NCBI RefSeq assembly: GCF_001295925.1
Contig: NZ_LJHQ01000018.1
Location: 1-64,000, forward strand
Direction of reading: 5' to 3'
Length of the DNA stretch: 64,000 nucleotides
DNA from: Allobosea sp. AAP35
Lineage (GTDB): Bacteria > Pseudomonadota > Alphaproteobacteria > Rhizobiales > Beijerinckiaceae
Made by a program: the position numbers and the translations under genes. Under the pieces are notes generated by a model. It saw only the letters and a program-made list of their open reading frames with translations, was not told the origin of the DNA and did no database searches. Below are positions 43,814-54,000 of the stretch, piece by piece; the first letter of the stretch is position 1; every line of letters begins with the position of its first letter.

Positions 43814-45697
43814 ATGGATATTCTTCGGGTCAGCGATTTGCGCATCGGCTTCACGGTTCACGGGCTCGCTCGCGAAGTCGTGAAGGGTGTCAGCCTGCGC
43901 GTCCCGGCCGGCCGCACGGTTGCGCTCGTCGGCGAATCCGGATCCGGCAAATCGGTCATCTCGCAGGCCATCATGGGGTTGCTGCCGCGCGCCGGCGGCG
44001 TCACCGGTGGCGAAATCCTGTTTCGCGATCCGCTGGCGCCCGAAACCGCGATCGACATTGCGAGCCTTCCCGCCGAGGGCAAGGAGATCCGCGCGCTGCG
44101 GGGCGGGCGCATCGGCATGATCTTCCAGGAGCCGATGTCCTCGCTCTCGCCGGTCCACACCATCGGCAACCAGATCGAGGAAGCGCTGCTGCTGCACCGG
44201 CCGATGTCCAAGGCGCAAGCCCGCGGATTGATTGAGACCATGCTCGGCCGTGTCGGCTTCAAGGATCCGGTGCGCGCCTACGGGAACTATTCGTTCGAGC
44301 TCTCGGGCGGCCTGCGCCAGCGCGCCATGCTCGCCATGGCGCTGATCTGCCAGCCGGCCCTGCTGATCGCCGACGAGCCGACCACCGCGCTCGATGTCAC
44401 CATCCAGGCCCAGGTGCTCGATCTGATGCGCGATCTCCAGGCCGAGATGGGCATGGCGATCCTGCTGATCACCCATGATCTCGGCGTCGTCGCCAACATG
44501 GCCGACGAGGTCGTGGTGATCTATCACGGCGAGATCATGGAAAGCGGCCCGGTCGAGGACATTTTCCGCCGCCCGCGCCACCCCTATCTCAAGGCCCTGC
44601 TCAAGGCCTCGCCGCATTTCGACATGGAAGACGGCGAGCGGCTGGTGGCGCTGCGCGAAGCCAGGCCGCGCCCGCCGGCCGCGCCACGCAGTGTCGCCCC
44701 GCCTCAGCCCGGCGTCGAAGCCGCGCCGCTGCTCGCGGTACGTGGCCTGCGCAAGGCCTACACCACCGGCTCGCGCAGCTTCTTCGGCAAGGGTACGCAG
44801 CAGACGGTGCTCGCGGTCGATGATGTCGGCTTCGACATCCAGCGCGGCGAATGCCTCGGGCTCGTCGGCGAAAGCGGCTGCGGCAAGACCACCGTCAGCA
44901 AGATCATCATGCGCGCCGTCACGCCCGATGCGGGCACGATCCGCTTCGACGATGGCAGCGAACAGGTCGACGTGCTGGGTCTCGAGGGCGAGGCGCTGCG
45001 CGCCTTCCGTCCGCGTGTCCAGATGATCTTCCAGGACCCGGTCTCGTCGTTGTCGCCGCGCATGACCGTGATGAACATCCTGCGCGAACCGCTCGTCATC
45101 CACGGCAAGGGCAGCGGCAGCGACCAGACGGAGCGGGTGAAGGCTTTGATGGAGGATGTCGGGCTCGATGTCCGCTTCCTCAACCGCTATCCGCATTCCT
45201 TCTCCGGCGGCCAGCGCCAGCGCATCGGCATCGCCCGCGCCCTCGCCCTCGACCCCGATCTGATCATCTGCGACGAGCCCGTCTCGGCGCTCGACGTCTC
45301 GGTCCAGGCGCAGATCCTCAACCTGCTCAAGGATCTCCAGGCCGAGCGCGGGCTGACCTTCCTGTTCATCTCCCACAATCTTGCCGTGGTGAATTACATG
45401 GCCGATCGCATCGCGGTGATGGCCAATGGCAAGATCGTCGAGATAGCGCCGCGCCACGCGCTGTTCTCGAAGCCGATGCACCCCTACACCCGGGCGCTGC
45501 TCAAATCGGTGCCCTTCGCCGATCTCGACCGCAAGCTCGACTTCAAGCTCGCAGCGCCGGGCGGCGCCTCCGACGCGACCCATTGGGCACCCGCCTTCAG
45601 GCGCGATCCCGATGGGCAGCCGCTGGCCCATCTGCCGCTGGGCGACGGGCATTTCGTTCTCGCCCGCCCGGGCGCCGACATCCGGGAGATGGCATGA
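43814..45697 (+). CDS. Dual ATP-binding protein of peptide-type ABC transporter
   Basis: 627 residues comprising two fused Opp/Dpp-type ATPases. First half: Walker [10 protein letters not shown], signature LSGGLRQRA, Walker [13 protein letters not shown]. Second half: Walker [10 protein letters not shown], signature FSGGQRQRI, Walker [13 protein letters not shown]. All catalytic residues appear intact. Such DppDF/YejF-type fusions power import of peptides, nickel complexes or opines. It leads a complete operon with a binding protein and two permeases. Confidence 0.93.
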   Translation: MDILRVSDLRIGFTVHGLAREVVKGVSLRVPAGRTVALVGESGSGKSVISQAIMGLLPRAGGVTGGEILFRDPLAPETAIDIASLPAEGKEIRALRGGRIGMIFQEPMSSLSPVHTIGNQIEEALLLHRPMSKAQARGLIETMLGRVGFKDPVRAYGNYSFELSGGLRQRAMLAMALICQPALLIADEPTTALDVTIQAQVLDLMRDLQAEMGMAILLITHDLGVVANMADEVVVIYHGEIMESGPVEDIFRRPRHPYLKALLKASPHFDMEDGERLVALREARPRPPAAPRSVAPPQPGVEAAPLLAVRGLRKAYTTGSRSFFGKGTQQTVLAVDDVGFDIQRGECLGLVGESGCGKTTVSKIIMRAVTPDAGTIRFDDGSEQVDVLGLEGEALRAFRPRVQMIFQDPVSSLSPRMTVMNILREPLVIHGKGSGSDQTERVKALMEDVGLDVRFLNRYPHSFSGGQRQRIGIARALALDPDLIICDEPVSALDVSVQAQILNLLKDLQAERGLTFLFISHNLAVVNYMADRIAVMANGKIVEIAPRHALFSKPMHPYTRALLKSVPFADLDRKLDFKLAAPGGASDATHWAPAFRRDPDGQPLAHLPLGDGHFVLARPGADIREMA

Positions 45698-45713
45698 TCA
45701 GGGAGGTTGCGCG

Positions 45714-47693
45714 ATGATCCGGCGACGCTCGTCTCGTCCGACCCGGCGCGATACCCTGCTGCTGGGGTCGGCCGCCCTCGCCTCGCTGGGCCTGCCGCGG
45801 CTCGCCCCAGCTGCCACCGCCCGGCCGACCGAATGGATCGACAGCCCCTTCTTCGCCTCGCAGGTTGCCGCGGGAACCCTGCCCGCGATCGCCCAGCGCC
45901 TTCCGTCATCGCCGCGCATCGTCGAGGTGTCGGGCGAGGACCGCCGGCCCGGCCGCCATGGCGGCACGATGCGCATGCTGATGGGCGACCAGCGCGACAT
46001 CCGCATGATGACGCTCTACGGCTACACGCGGCTCGTCGGCTACGATACCAATCTCGACATCGTGCCCGACGTGCTCGAAAGCTACGAGGAACGCGACGGC
46101 CGCATCTTCACGCTGCGGCTGCGCCCCGGGCATCGCTGGTCGGACGGCTCGCCCTTTACGGCAGAAGATTTCCGCTACTGGTGGGAGCATGTCGCCAATA
46201 ATCGGCGGCTGTCGCCGGGCGGGCCGCCCCAGGCCCTACTCGCGGGCGGCGAACCCCCGGTCTTCGAGGTGCTGAGCGAGACCGAGATCCGCTACAGCTG
46301 GGCCAAGCCCAACCCGATCTTCCTGCCCTCGCTCGCCGGCGCGCAGCCGACCTATATCTGCATGCCCTCGGGCTATCTGAAGCAGTTCCACATCGACCAC
46401 GCCGATCCGGTGACGCTGCATTCGCGCGTCAAGCAGGCCCGCGTTCGCGACTGGGGCGCGCTGCATGAGCGGCTCTCGCGGATGTATCGCCCCGAAAATC
46501 CCGACCTGCCGACGCTTGATCCCTGGCGCAACATCACGCCGCTGCCGGCGGAACAGTTCACCTTCCAGCGCAATCCCTATTTCCACCGCGTCGATCAGAA
46601 CGGGCGGCAACTGCCCTATGTCGACGAGACCACGCTGACCGTTGGCACCAGCTCGCTCGTGCCCGCCAAGGCCGCCGCCGGCGAAGCCGATCTCCAGGCG
46701 CGCTATCTGCGCTTCGACAACTACACCTTCCTGAAGGACGCCTCGAAGCGGATGAACTTCGACGTCCGGCTGTGGAAGCGGGCCGAGGGCTCGTATTTCG
46801 CGCTGATGCCGAACATGAACGCGATCGACCCCGTCTGGCGCGATCTCAACCGCGACCTGCGCTATCGCAAGGCCCTGTCGGTCGCGATCAACCGCAAGGA
46901 CATCAACCAGGTCATCTTCTTCGGGTTGGCCAAGGAAAGCGGCAACACCGCCTTGCCCGAAAGCCCGCTCCACAACCCCGACTATGCCAGGATGTGGATG
47001 CAGTATGATCCAGCTCTCGCCGACAGGCTGCTCGACGAGGCCGGGCTGAGGAAGCGCGACAGCGACGGCGTGCGCCTGCTGCCGGACGGACGCCGGCTCG
47101 AATTCACCATCGAGACCGCCGGCGAGAGCACCGAGGAGACCGACATCCTCGACCTGATCAAGCAGGACTTCTACGCCGTCGGCATCAAGATCTATCCACG
47201 CTCGACCCAGCGCGACGTCTTCCGCCGCCGCATCGTGGCCGGCCAGACCGTCATGTCGGCCTGGGCGGGCATGGATAACGGCCTGGTCTCGGCGGATATG
47301 GAGCCCGAAGCCCTGGCCCCGACCAGTTCGGCCCAGTTCAACTGGCCGCGCTGGGGGCAGTTCCTGGAAACCGGTGGACGCGAGGGCGAGGAGCCTGACG
47401 TCGCCGAGGTTCGCGAACTGGTGGCGCTCTACAATGGCTGGCGAACCAGCGAGACCAGGGCTCAACGCCGGCAGATCTGGCAGCGCATGTTGGAGATCAA
47501 TGCGCAGCAGCTGTTTGCGATCGGTGTCATCAACGGCACGCTGCAGCCGGTGGTGGTCTCGCGCGACCTGAAGAACGTGCCTCAGAAGGGCCTCTACAGC
47601 TTCGAACCGGGCGCCTTCTTCGGGCGATACATGCCCGACACTTTTTGGTTCGACACGGCCAAGACGGCCGGTCTCGACAAGCCCAAGAGCTGA
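45714..47693 (+). CDS. Peptide-type ABC transporter substrate-binding protein (family 5)
   Basis: 659-residue periplasmic binding protein. The N-terminus RRDTLLLGSAALASLGL looks like a Tat leader, with cleavage near PAATA. YEERDGRIFTLRLRPGHRWSDGSPFTAEDFRYWWEHV is the family 5 (OppA/DppA) signature region (shown over positions 46088-46195), and RKALSVAINRKDIN the second. The ligand is not known; the protein is longer than most dipeptide binders and is closer in size to the oligopeptide or opine type. The ATG at 45714 lies 16 bases after the ATPase stop. Confidence 0.88.
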   Translation: MIRRRSSRPTRRDTLLLGSAALASLGLPRLAPAATARPTEWIDSPFFASQVAAGTLPAIAQRLPSSPRIVEVSGEDRRPGRHGGTMRMLMGDQRDIRMMTLYGYTRLVGYDTNLDIVPDVLESYEERDGRIFTLRLRPGHRWSDGSPFTAEDFRYWWEHVANNRRLSPGGPPQALLAGGEPPVFEVLSETEIRYSWAKPNPIFLPSLAGAQPTYICMPSGYLKQFHIDHADPVTLHSRVKQARVRDWGALHERLSRMYRPENPDLPTLDPWRNITPLPAEQFTFQRNPYFHRVDQNGRQLPYVDETTLTVGTSSLVPAKAAAGEADLQARYLRFDNYTFLKDASKRMNFDVRLWKRAEGSYFALMPNMNAIDPVWRDLNRDLRYRKALSVAINRKDINQVIFFGLAKESGNTALPESPLHNPDYARMWMQYDPALADRLLDEAGLRKRDSDGVRLLPDGRRLEFTIETAGESTEETDILDLIKQDFYAVGIKIYPRSTQRDVFRRRIVAGQTVMSAWAGMDNGLVSADMEPEALAPTSSAQFNWPRWGQFLETGGREGEEPDVAEVRELVALYNGWRTSETRAQRRQIWQRMLEINAQQLFAIGVINGTLQPVVVSRDLKNVPQKGLYSFEPGAFFGRYMPDTFWFDTAKTAGLDKPKS

Positions 47694-47696
47694 ACC

Positions 47697-48698
47697 GTGC
47701 TGCTGAAATACATCCTTAAGCGCATCCTGGTGATGATCCCGACGCTGCTGATCACCAGCGCGCTGATCTTCACGGTCATCAACCTTCCCGAGGGCGACTA
47801 TTTCGAGACGCTGGCCGCCGAGATGCAGGCGCAGGGCGAGAAGGCCGACCTGTCGCGCATCGAATTCCTCAAGAAGGAGTACGGTTTCGACCGGCCCGTG
47901 CACGAGCGCTATTTCTGGTGGGTCACCGGATTGCTCCAGGGCGACATGGGCTACTCCTTTGAATATCAGCGCCCGGTGCGGGAGATCGTCGGCGATCGCC
48001 TGATGCTGACCATGATCGTCTCCTTCTTCACGATCATCTTCACCTGGGTCGTCGCCTTCCCGATCGGCATCTATTCGGCAACGCATCAGTATAGCTGGGG
48101 CGATTACGGCCTGACCTTCGTCGGGCTGATCGGGCTTGCCGTGCCGCATTTCCTGCTGGCGCTCGTCTTCATGTACACAGCCAATGTCTGGTTCGGCACC
48201 TCGATCGGCGGGCTCGTCGATCCGCAATATCTCAACCAGCCGATGAGCTGGGCCAAGGCGATGTCCGTGCTGGAGCATCTCTGGATTCCGGTGATCATCA
48301 TCGGCGCCGGCGGCACGGCCGGCATGATCCGCTCCGTGCGCGCCAACCTGCTCGACGAGCTCCAGAAGCAGTATTACGTTACCGCCCGCGCCAAGGGCCT
48401 CCCCCCCGGCAAGGCGCTGCGCAAATACCCGCTGCGCATGTCGCTGAATTTCTTTGTCTCGGACATCGGCGACATCCTGCCCTCGATCGTCTCGGGCGCC
48501 GAGATCGTCGCGATCGTGCTCTCGCTGCAGACGACCGGCCCACTCCTGATCCGCGCCTTGCAGAGCCAGGACATGTATCTCGCCGGTTCATTCCTGATGT
48601 TTTTGTCCTTCCTGACCGTGATCGGTGTGCTGATCTCCGACATTGCGCTTGCGATTCTCGATCCGCGCATCCGCCTGCAGGGGGCGGCGACCAAGTGA
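47697..48698 (+). CDS. ABC transporter permease, DppB/OppB type
   Basis: 333-residue inner-membrane permease with an N-terminal helix (YILKRILVMIPTLLITSALIF), a periplasmic segment, and the main five-helix domain. The EAA loop is around YYVTARAKGLPPGKALRKYPLRMSLNF. The start is GTG, four bases after the binding-protein stop. It pairs with the next permease to form the channel. Confidence 0.92.
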   Translation: MLLKYILKRILVMIPTLLITSALIFTVINLPEGDYFETLAAEMQAQGEKADLSRIEFLKKEYGFDRPVHERYFWWVTGLLQGDMGYSFEYQRPVREIVGDRLMLTMIVSFFTIIFTWVVAFPIGIYSATHQYSWGDYGLTFVGLIGLAVPHFLLALVFMYTANVWFGTSIGGLVDPQYLNQPMSWAKAMSVLEHLWIPVIIIGAGGTAGMIRSVRANLLDELQKQYYVTARAKGLPPGKALRKYPLRMSLNFFVSDIGDILPSIVSGAEIVAIVLSLQTTGPLLIRALQSQDMYLAGSFLMFLSFLTVIGVLISDIALAILDPRIRLQGAATK

Positions 48699-49900
48699 GC
48701 GACACCGCACAAATGGGCCGGGCCTCGACCCCAACGCTGCCGCCCGAAGGCGCACCGCTGCCGCATACGGCATCGACCGCACCCTTCGAGCCCAACGCCG
48801 TCGAGGTGATGACGCCCGAGCAGGAGCGGGTCTATCTCGCCTCGCAATGGCAGCTGATGTGGTGGAAATTCCGTCGCCACAAGCTGGCGGTGATCTCCGG
48901 CGTCGTCATCCTGGTGATCTACGCTTGTGCCGCCTTCGCCGAGTTCCTGGCCCCCTATCACTACACCACGCGCAACACCGATTTCATCCGGGCGCCGCGG
49001 CAGGAGGTTCATCTCTTCCATGAAGGGCGCCTGATCGGACCCTTCGTTTACCCTTACGTCCAGCGCCTCAACATGGAGAATCTGAAGCGCGAATACGATG
49101 TCGACCGCAGCCGTCCGCAGCCGCTGCGCTTCTTCTGCCAGGGCGACGATTACCTGTTCTGGGGTCTGATCCCCGGCAACCGCCGTCTCGTCTGCGCGCC
49201 GGAGGGGGGCACGCTGTTCCTGCTCGGCTCGGACCGGCTCGGCCGCGACATGCTCTCGCGCATTCTCTATGGCGGCCGCATCTCGCTCTCGATCGGCCTG
49301 CTCGGCGTCTTCGTCTCCTTCGTGCTCGGCGTCATCATCGGCGGCATTGCCGGCTATTACGGCGGCAAGGTCGATCTCGTCGTCCAGCGCCTGATCGAGA
49401 TCGTGCAGTCGCTGCCGCATATCCCGCTGTGGCTGGCGCTGGCGGCGATCATGCCGCCCTCCTGGAGCCCGATCCTGGTTTATTTCGGCATCACCGTGAT
49501 CCTCGGCCTGATGGACTGGACCGGGCTGGCGCGCGCCGTGCGCTCGAAGCTTCTGTCGCTGCGCGAGGAGGATTACGTCGTCGCCGCGCAGCTGATGGGC
49601 GCCAAACCCGCCCGCATCATCGGCCTGCATCTGGTGCCGGGCTTCATGAGCCATCTCATCGCCTCGGCGACGATCACGATCCCGAAGACCATCCTCGGCG
49701 AAACCGCGCTGAGCTTCCTGGGCCTGGGCCTGCGCCCGCCGATCACCAGCTGGGGCGTGATGCTCAACGAGGCCCAGAACATCAACGTGGTGGCGTTGTA
49801 TCCCTGGTTGCTCTATCCGGTCGTGCCGGTGATCCTGATCATCCTGGCCTTCAACTTCCTCGGCGACGGCCTGCGCGACGCGGCCGATCCGTATCGCTGA
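48695..49900 (+). CDS. ABC transporter permease, DppC/OppC type
   Basis: 401 residues, with a long cytoplasmic N-terminus, a first helix near LAVISGVVILVIYACAAFAEF, a large periplasmic insert (about residues 90-180), then five helices. GSDRLGRDMLSRILYGGRISLSIG and the EAA loop VAAQLMGAKPARIIGLHLVPG identify it. The GTG start overlaps the previous stop (GTGA). The large periplasmic insert recalls YejE-type permeases. Confidence 0.92.
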   Translation: MSDTAQMGRASTPTLPPEGAPLPHTASTAPFEPNAVEVMTPEQERVYLASQWQLMWWKFRRHKLAVISGVVILVIYACAAFAEFLAPYHYTTRNTDFIRAPRQEVHLFHEGRLIGPFVYPYVQRLNMENLKREYDVDRSRPQPLRFFCQGDDYLFWGLIPGNRRLVCAPEGGTLFLLGSDRLGRDMLSRILYGGRISLSIGLLGVFVSFVLGVIIGGIAGYYGGKVDLVVQRLIEIVQSLPHIPLWLALAAIMPPSWSPILVYFGITVILGLMDWTGLARAVRSKLLSLREEDYVVAAQLMGAKPARIIGLHLVPGFMSHLIASATITIPKTILGETALSFLGLGLRPPITSWGVMLNEAQNINVVALYPWLLYPVVPVILIILAFNFLGDGLRDAADPYR

Positions 49901-49932
49901 GGGCACGGCGTTTCCTTCGAGCCCGAGCACCG

Positions 49933-51072
49933 GTGCGCATCGCCTTCCACACGCCGCTCAATGCCTATGGTGACGGCCGCATCTCGGGCGACCGTCGCAT
50001 GGCGCGCCAGCTCGTCGCCGTACTCACAGGGTTGGGCCATAGCGTCGAGCCGGTGCTGGCGGCGCGCGACTTCATGGCGAGTTCCGATGCTGAAAGGCTC
50101 GCCCGCCACCAGCATGAGGCGGCCGCCCGCATCGAGAGCCTGCGGGCGCGCTGGCGCGAAGGCGAGCCTCCGCCCGAGCTCTGGTTTACCTATCACAACT
50201 ATTACAAGGCCCCCGATCTGCTCGGGCCGGCCGTCACCGCCCATCTGCGCATCCCCTATGTCGTGGCCGAGGCCAGCGATGCCCAGCGGCGCGCCAGCGG
50301 CGATTGGGCTGCCCATACCCATATCGTGCGTGCCGGACTGGCAGCCGCCGACCTGCATCTGTATTTCACCGATCGCGACAGGCAGGGTCTCGAACCTTGG
50401 CGCAGCGCCCAGACCGCGCTGATGGAATTGCCGCCCTTCATCGCCTTCCAGGACGAGCCTCCCGCACGGGCGAGCCCGGCGCCGGTGCCGCGCCTCGTCA
50501 CGGTCGCGATGATGCGTGAGGGCACCAAGGAAAACAGCTACCGGGTTCTCGCCCGCCTGCTCGCCGCCCTGACGGATCGAGCCTGGACGCTGACCATCAT
50601 CGGTGACGGCCGCAAGCGTGGCGATATCGAGCAGGCCTTCGCTGATCTGCCGGAGGGGCGGGTCGCCTGGCGCGGCGCCATTCCGCATGATCGCGTCGTC
50701 GCCGAATTGGCGGCCCATGACATCTTCGTCTGGCCCGGCGTCCGCGAGGCCTATGGGCTGGTCTATCTCGAGGCGCAGGCCGTCGGCCTGCCGATCGTGG
50801 CCTTCGACAGCGGTGGCGTCTCCGCCACCGTTTGCGACGGGACGACCGCCCTGCTCGCCGCTGAGGGCGACGAACCCGGCTTTGGCCGCGCCCTGCGGCG
50901 CCTGCTCGACGACCCTGCACTGCGCATGACGATGGGCAAGGCCGCGCGCAGCTTCGCCCTGACCGAGCGCAACCCCGCGCGGGCGTCCGTCATTCTCGAA
51001 CGGGCTCTGGCAGTCGCGGCCGCCAACCGCCGGGCACGGGAAGCCGTTGGCCAAAGCGAGCAGACCTCATGA
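49933..51072 (+). CDS. Glycosyltransferase family 4 protein
   Basis: 379-residue GT-B enzyme. VRIAFHTPLNAYGDGRISGDRRMARQL is the acceptor-lobe start (49933 onward), and EAYGLVYLEAQAVGLPIVAFDSGG contains the E-x7-E nucleotide-sugar motif. The start is the GTG at 49933, 32 bases after the permease stop; the frame extends upstream but only inside the permease gene. It is followed with a four-base overlap by a polysaccharide deacetylase gene. A role in surface glycan assembly is likely. Confidence 0.85.
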   Translation: MRIAFHTPLNAYGDGRISGDRRMARQLVAVLTGLGHSVEPVLAARDFMASSDAERLARHQHEAAARIESLRARWREGEPPPELWFTYHNYYKAPDLLGPAVTAHLRIPYVVAEASDAQRRASGDWAAHTHIVRAGLAAADLHLYFTDRDRQGLEPWRSAQTALMELPPFIAFQDEPPARASPAPVPRLVTVAMMREGTKENSYRVLARLLAALTDRAWTLTIIGDGRKRGDIEQAFADLPEGRVAWRGAIPHDRVVAELAAHDIFVWPGVREAYGLVYLEAQAVGLPIVAFDSGGVSATVCDGTTALLAAEGDEPGFGRALRRLLDDPALRMTMGKAARSFALTERNPARASVILERALAVAAANRRAREAVGQSEQTS

Positions 51073-51866
51073 CCGGTGCGACGCAGGACAACTGGCATCC
51101 GCTGTTCGCCGAACTGGACCGCTGGAGCGCGGCCGGCCGCAGGATCCGGCTCTGGTTGCGCGACGACGACGCGATCGCGCCCAGCCCCTCGCTGGACTGC
51201 TTGGCCGCGCTCGGCGAACGCTTTGAGCTTCCCGTCCTGCTCGCCGTCATCCCGATGCTGGCGGAACCCGCCCTCGCGCGCGCCCTCGAGACGATGCCGG
51301 CGCTGCTGCCCTGTCAGCATGGCTGCTGGCACCGCAATCTTGCCCCTGATGGCGCCAAGAAGTCCGAGTTTGGGCGGCAGCGTTCGGCCGGCGCGATTTC
51401 AGGCGAAATTGGCGAAGCCCGTAGCCGGCTCGACGATCTGTTCGGGCCGGCGCTCCTGCCGGTCTTCGTCCCACCCTGGAACCGGATCGATCCCGCCCGG
51501 GCCGCGCTGCTGCCGGCTTTGGGGTTCAGCGGACTTTCCTGCTTTCGCGGCTTTGGCCTTGGGCCGGCAGGCGGCCCCCGTCTCGCCAACACCGATCTCG
51601 ACATCATGGACTGGGGCGGCGGCCGGGTCGGGCGTTCTCCGGCGGAGTTGATCGCGGAAACGTGCCGGCTGCTGGCTGCCCACCGGGATGACACGGAGGG
51701 CGAGGTGACGTTCGGCGTTCTGCTCCATCATCTCGACCATGATGCGACAGCCTGGGCATTCCTGGAAGCCTTCCTTGCCTTAACCCTAGGCCATCCCGCC
51801 ATCGTGGCGACCGATCCGCGCAAACTCTTTGGGATCGGCATTCCCTCACGGCAAGACGCCGGTTAA
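51069..51866 (+). CDS. Polysaccharide deacetylase family protein
   Basis: 265-residue NodB-like protein. RIRLWLRDDDAIAP contains the metal/catalytic Asp pair, PCQHGCWHRNLAP is the histidine motif region, and VFVPPWNRID the third motif. The family removes N- or O-acetyl groups from polysaccharides. It overlaps the GT4 gene (ATGA), so the two are translated together. No signal peptide is seen, so it may act on a cytoplasmic lipid-linked precursor. Confidence 0.85.
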   Translation: MTGATQDNWHPLFAELDRWSAAGRRIRLWLRDDDAIAPSPSLDCLAALGERFELPVLLAVIPMLAEPALARALETMPALLPCQHGCWHRNLAPDGAKKSEFGRQRSAGAISGEIGEARSRLDDLFGPALLPVFVPPWNRIDPARAALLPALGFSGLSCFRGFGLGPAGGPRLANTDLDIMDWGGGRVGRSPAELIAETCRLLAAHRDDTEGEVTFGVLLHHLDHDATAWAFLEAFLALTLGHPAIVATDPRKLFGIGIPSRQDAG

Positions 51867-51905
51867 ATGGACGGAACCCGATCCCATCAAAGACGTTGAG
51901 CGCGT

Positions 51906-52190
51906 ATGAAAAAACTGATCGCCGCCTGTCTCGCCACCCTCACCCTCGCCGCCTGCAGCGCGCCCCCCAGGCCGCAACTGGAGGGCATGCCGAGCGCCAC
52001 ACCGGCCAAACGCATCAGCATCGTCGGCAGCGAGGTGGTCCTGCCCGACGGATCGCGCGCACCGATGGATGCGACAGGCGGGTTCCTGCTTCCCAATGGC
52101 GAGCGGGTCCTGCGCGATGCACGCGGCGCGCTGGTTCTGCCGAACGGCAACCGTTGCGTGCCAGACGGCGCGGGATACATCTGCCCGTAA
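51906..52190 (+). CDS. Small putative lipoprotein with LPxG repeats
   Basis: 94-residue protein with a signal peptide and lipobox (LIAACLATLTLAACSAP; LAAC puts the lipid on Cys19). The rest is built from three short related units: VVLPDGSRAP, FLLPNGERVL and LVLPNGNRCV. Two extra cysteines near the C-terminus (RCVPDGAGYIC) could form a disulfide. No known family. It lies 40 bases after the deacetylase gene on the same strand. Confidence 0.75.
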   Translation: MKKLIAACLATLTLAACSAPPRPQLEGMPSATPAKRISIVGSEVVLPDGSRAPMDATGGFLLPNGERVLRDARGALVLPNGNRCVPDGAGYICP

Positions 52191-52334
52191 CGACCGTCGC
52201 AGGGCGGGATGATTCTCGCCGCATGACCGGGCTTGGATCGCCTTCGGCGCCACGCTATAAGCGGCCGGCGTATTCTCAGGTGCGTTCGTCCTCGCTCGAG
52301 GTCGTGTAATCTATCTGCGGGGGGCGACGCGGAT

Positions 52335-53618
52335 ATGCCTTTCAATGTCGTCGATCTTTCGGGCACCGAGCGCGCGCCGCGCAGTCCCCATGCGCCACGC
52401 GTCCTGATCTACAGCCACGACACGTTCGGCCTCGGCCATATTCGCCGCTGCCGGGCGATCGCCAATTCGCTCGTCGCCAGCTATCCCCACATCTCGGTGA
52501 TCATCGTCTCGGGCTCGTCGGTGATTTCGAGCTTTCAGTTCGGGGATGGTGTCGATTACGTCCGCATTCCGGGCATCGAGAAGCAGAGTGACGGCCGCTA
52601 TGGGCCTCATCATCTCAATCTCGACCTGAACGACACGATCCGGCTGCGCACCGACATCATCAAGCAGGTCGTGCTCTCCTTCGATCCCGATGTCGTCATC
52701 GTCGACAAGGAGCCGATCGGCCTGCGCGGCGAACTGGTACCGGCGCTCGACATTCTGCGCCGCCGCGGCGCGCGGATCGTTCTGGGCTTGCGTGACGTTC
52801 TCGACGAGCCCGCCAAACTGCTTGAGGAATGGCGCCAGAGCGGGGCTCTCGAGGCGCTCGACCAGATCTATGACGACATCTTCGTCTACGGCCTCGAGGG
52901 CATCTACCAGCCGCTGGCCGGCCTGCCTAACCAGCATCTCTTTGCCCACAAGATCCGTTATACCGGTTACCTGAAGCGCGCCGTGCCGAGCCCGATCCCG
53001 CCCAACCGCTATCCGCGCATCACCAAGGGGCCCTTTATCCTGGTGACCCCGGGTGGCGGCGGCGATGGCGCCGGCGTCATCGACTGGGTCATTTCCGCCT
53101 ATGAGGCCGATCCGACCATCGCCTTGCCGGCGCTGATTGTGTTCGGCCCCTTCATGTCGCGTGAGCGCCGGAAGGACTTTGCCGAGCGCATCGCCAAGAA
53201 CCCCAAGCTGGAAGGGCTGGGCTTCGAGCCACGCCTCGAATTGCTGATGAACCGCGCTCACTGCGTCGTGGCGATGGGCGGCTACAACACCTTCTGCGAG
53301 GTGCTGTCCTTCGACAAGCCCGCGCTGATCGTGCCGCGCGTCAAGCCGCGGCTCGAACAGGCGATCCGCGCCGAGCGGGCCGACGAACTCAAGCTGATCG
53401 ATGTGCTCCACGATCCGTCCGAGAATGGCGACGGCGAGCGCGACCCGTTCGTCATGGCTGCAGCGCTGCATGCGCTGCCGCGACGCCTGCCGCCATCGCA
53501 AGCCTTCGTGCCGAGCCTGCTCGACGGTCTGCCTGCCATCAGCCGGGCTCTTGCCGACGACCTGTCCATGCCGATCCGGAGTCGTCTGCTCGCGCAGAAC
53601 GCGGCTTTGACCAGCTAG
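52335..53618 (+). CDS. MurG-like glycosyltransferase
   Basis: 427-residue GT-B protein. IYSHDTFGLGHIRRCRAIANSL opens the N-lobe; FILVTPGGGGDGAGVIDW and VVAMGGYNTFCEVLSFDKPALIVP form the donor-binding C-lobe. It belongs to the same broad class as the gene at 34561-35748 but has no insertion. The ATG at 52335 is used; the frame begins upstream at 52233 without family similarity. The neighbouring deacetylase and GT4 genes suggest a common polysaccharide pathway. Confidence 0.85.
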   Translation: MPFNVVDLSGTERAPRSPHAPRVLIYSHDTFGLGHIRRCRAIANSLVASYPHISVIIVSGSSVISSFQFGDGVDYVRIPGIEKQSDGRYGPHHLNLDLNDTIRLRTDIIKQVVLSFDPDVVIVDKEPIGLRGELVPALDILRRRGARIVLGLRDVLDEPAKLLEEWRQSGALEALDQIYDDIFVYGLEGIYQPLAGLPNQHLFAHKIRYTGYLKRAVPSPIPPNRYPRITKGPFILVTPGGGGDGAGVIDWVISAYEADPTIALPALIVFGPFMSRERRKDFAERIAKNPKLEGLGFEPRLELLMNRAHCVVAMGGYNTFCEVLSFDKPALIVPRVKPRLEQAIRAERADELKLIDVLHDPSENGDGERDPFVMAAALHALPRRLPPSQAFVPSLLDGLPAISRALADDLSMPIRSRLLAQNAALTS

Positions 53619-53742
53619 CCCGCCCCGCCACGCGCGATGCGGCTCGGCTCATCAAAGCCGCCGATCGGCACAAATACCTCCTGCGGCCTTGCGTCACTGG
53701 CCTGCCCCTGCGCTGGCAAAGCGCGCAGCGGCACTTTATGGG

Positions 53743-53937
53743 ATGAGCATGACATTGACCGGTTCACTCGTCCCCGTCGCCGTCGGCGCGGTCGCCGTCG
53801 TTCTTTTGCTGGGCCTGGCCAATATGCTGCGCGGCGGCAGCGCGGGGACGTCCCAGAAACTGATGCGCCTGCGGGTGATCCTGCAATTCGTGGCGATCCT
53901 GGTGATCCTGTTTGTGATGTGGTGGCGCAGCGCCTGA
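53743..53937 (+). CDS. HIG1-type twin transmembrane protein
   Basis: 64-residue protein with two membrane helices (LVPVAVGAVAVVLLLGLANML and LRVILQFVAILVILFVMWW) joined by a short loop RGGSAGTSQKLMRL. This is the pattern of bacterial HIG1-domain (hypoxia-induced-gene-like) proteins, which in alphaproteobacteria sit beside the PduO adenosyltransferase gene. Function in bacteria is not settled; HIG1 homologues associate with cytochrome oxidase in mitochondria. A second ATG at 53749 is an equally good start. Confidence 0.82.
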   Translation: MSMTLTGSLVPVAVGAVAVVLLLGLANMLRGGSAGTSQKLMRLRVILQFVAILVILFVMWWRSA

Positions 53938-54000
53938 GCCCTGCGCCATCGGTCTGAACCGGGCGCCGCCGGGCAGACGCGCCCACGCCAGAACAAGTCG

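Noticed and set aside
43757..45652. A 631-codon minus-strand frame
   Set aside because: Antisense to the dual ATP-binding gene, whose Walker and signature motifs are complete on the plus strand.
46236..48278. A 680-codon minus-strand frame
   Set aside because: Antisense to the peptide-binding protein and first permease; composition is that of a shadow frame.
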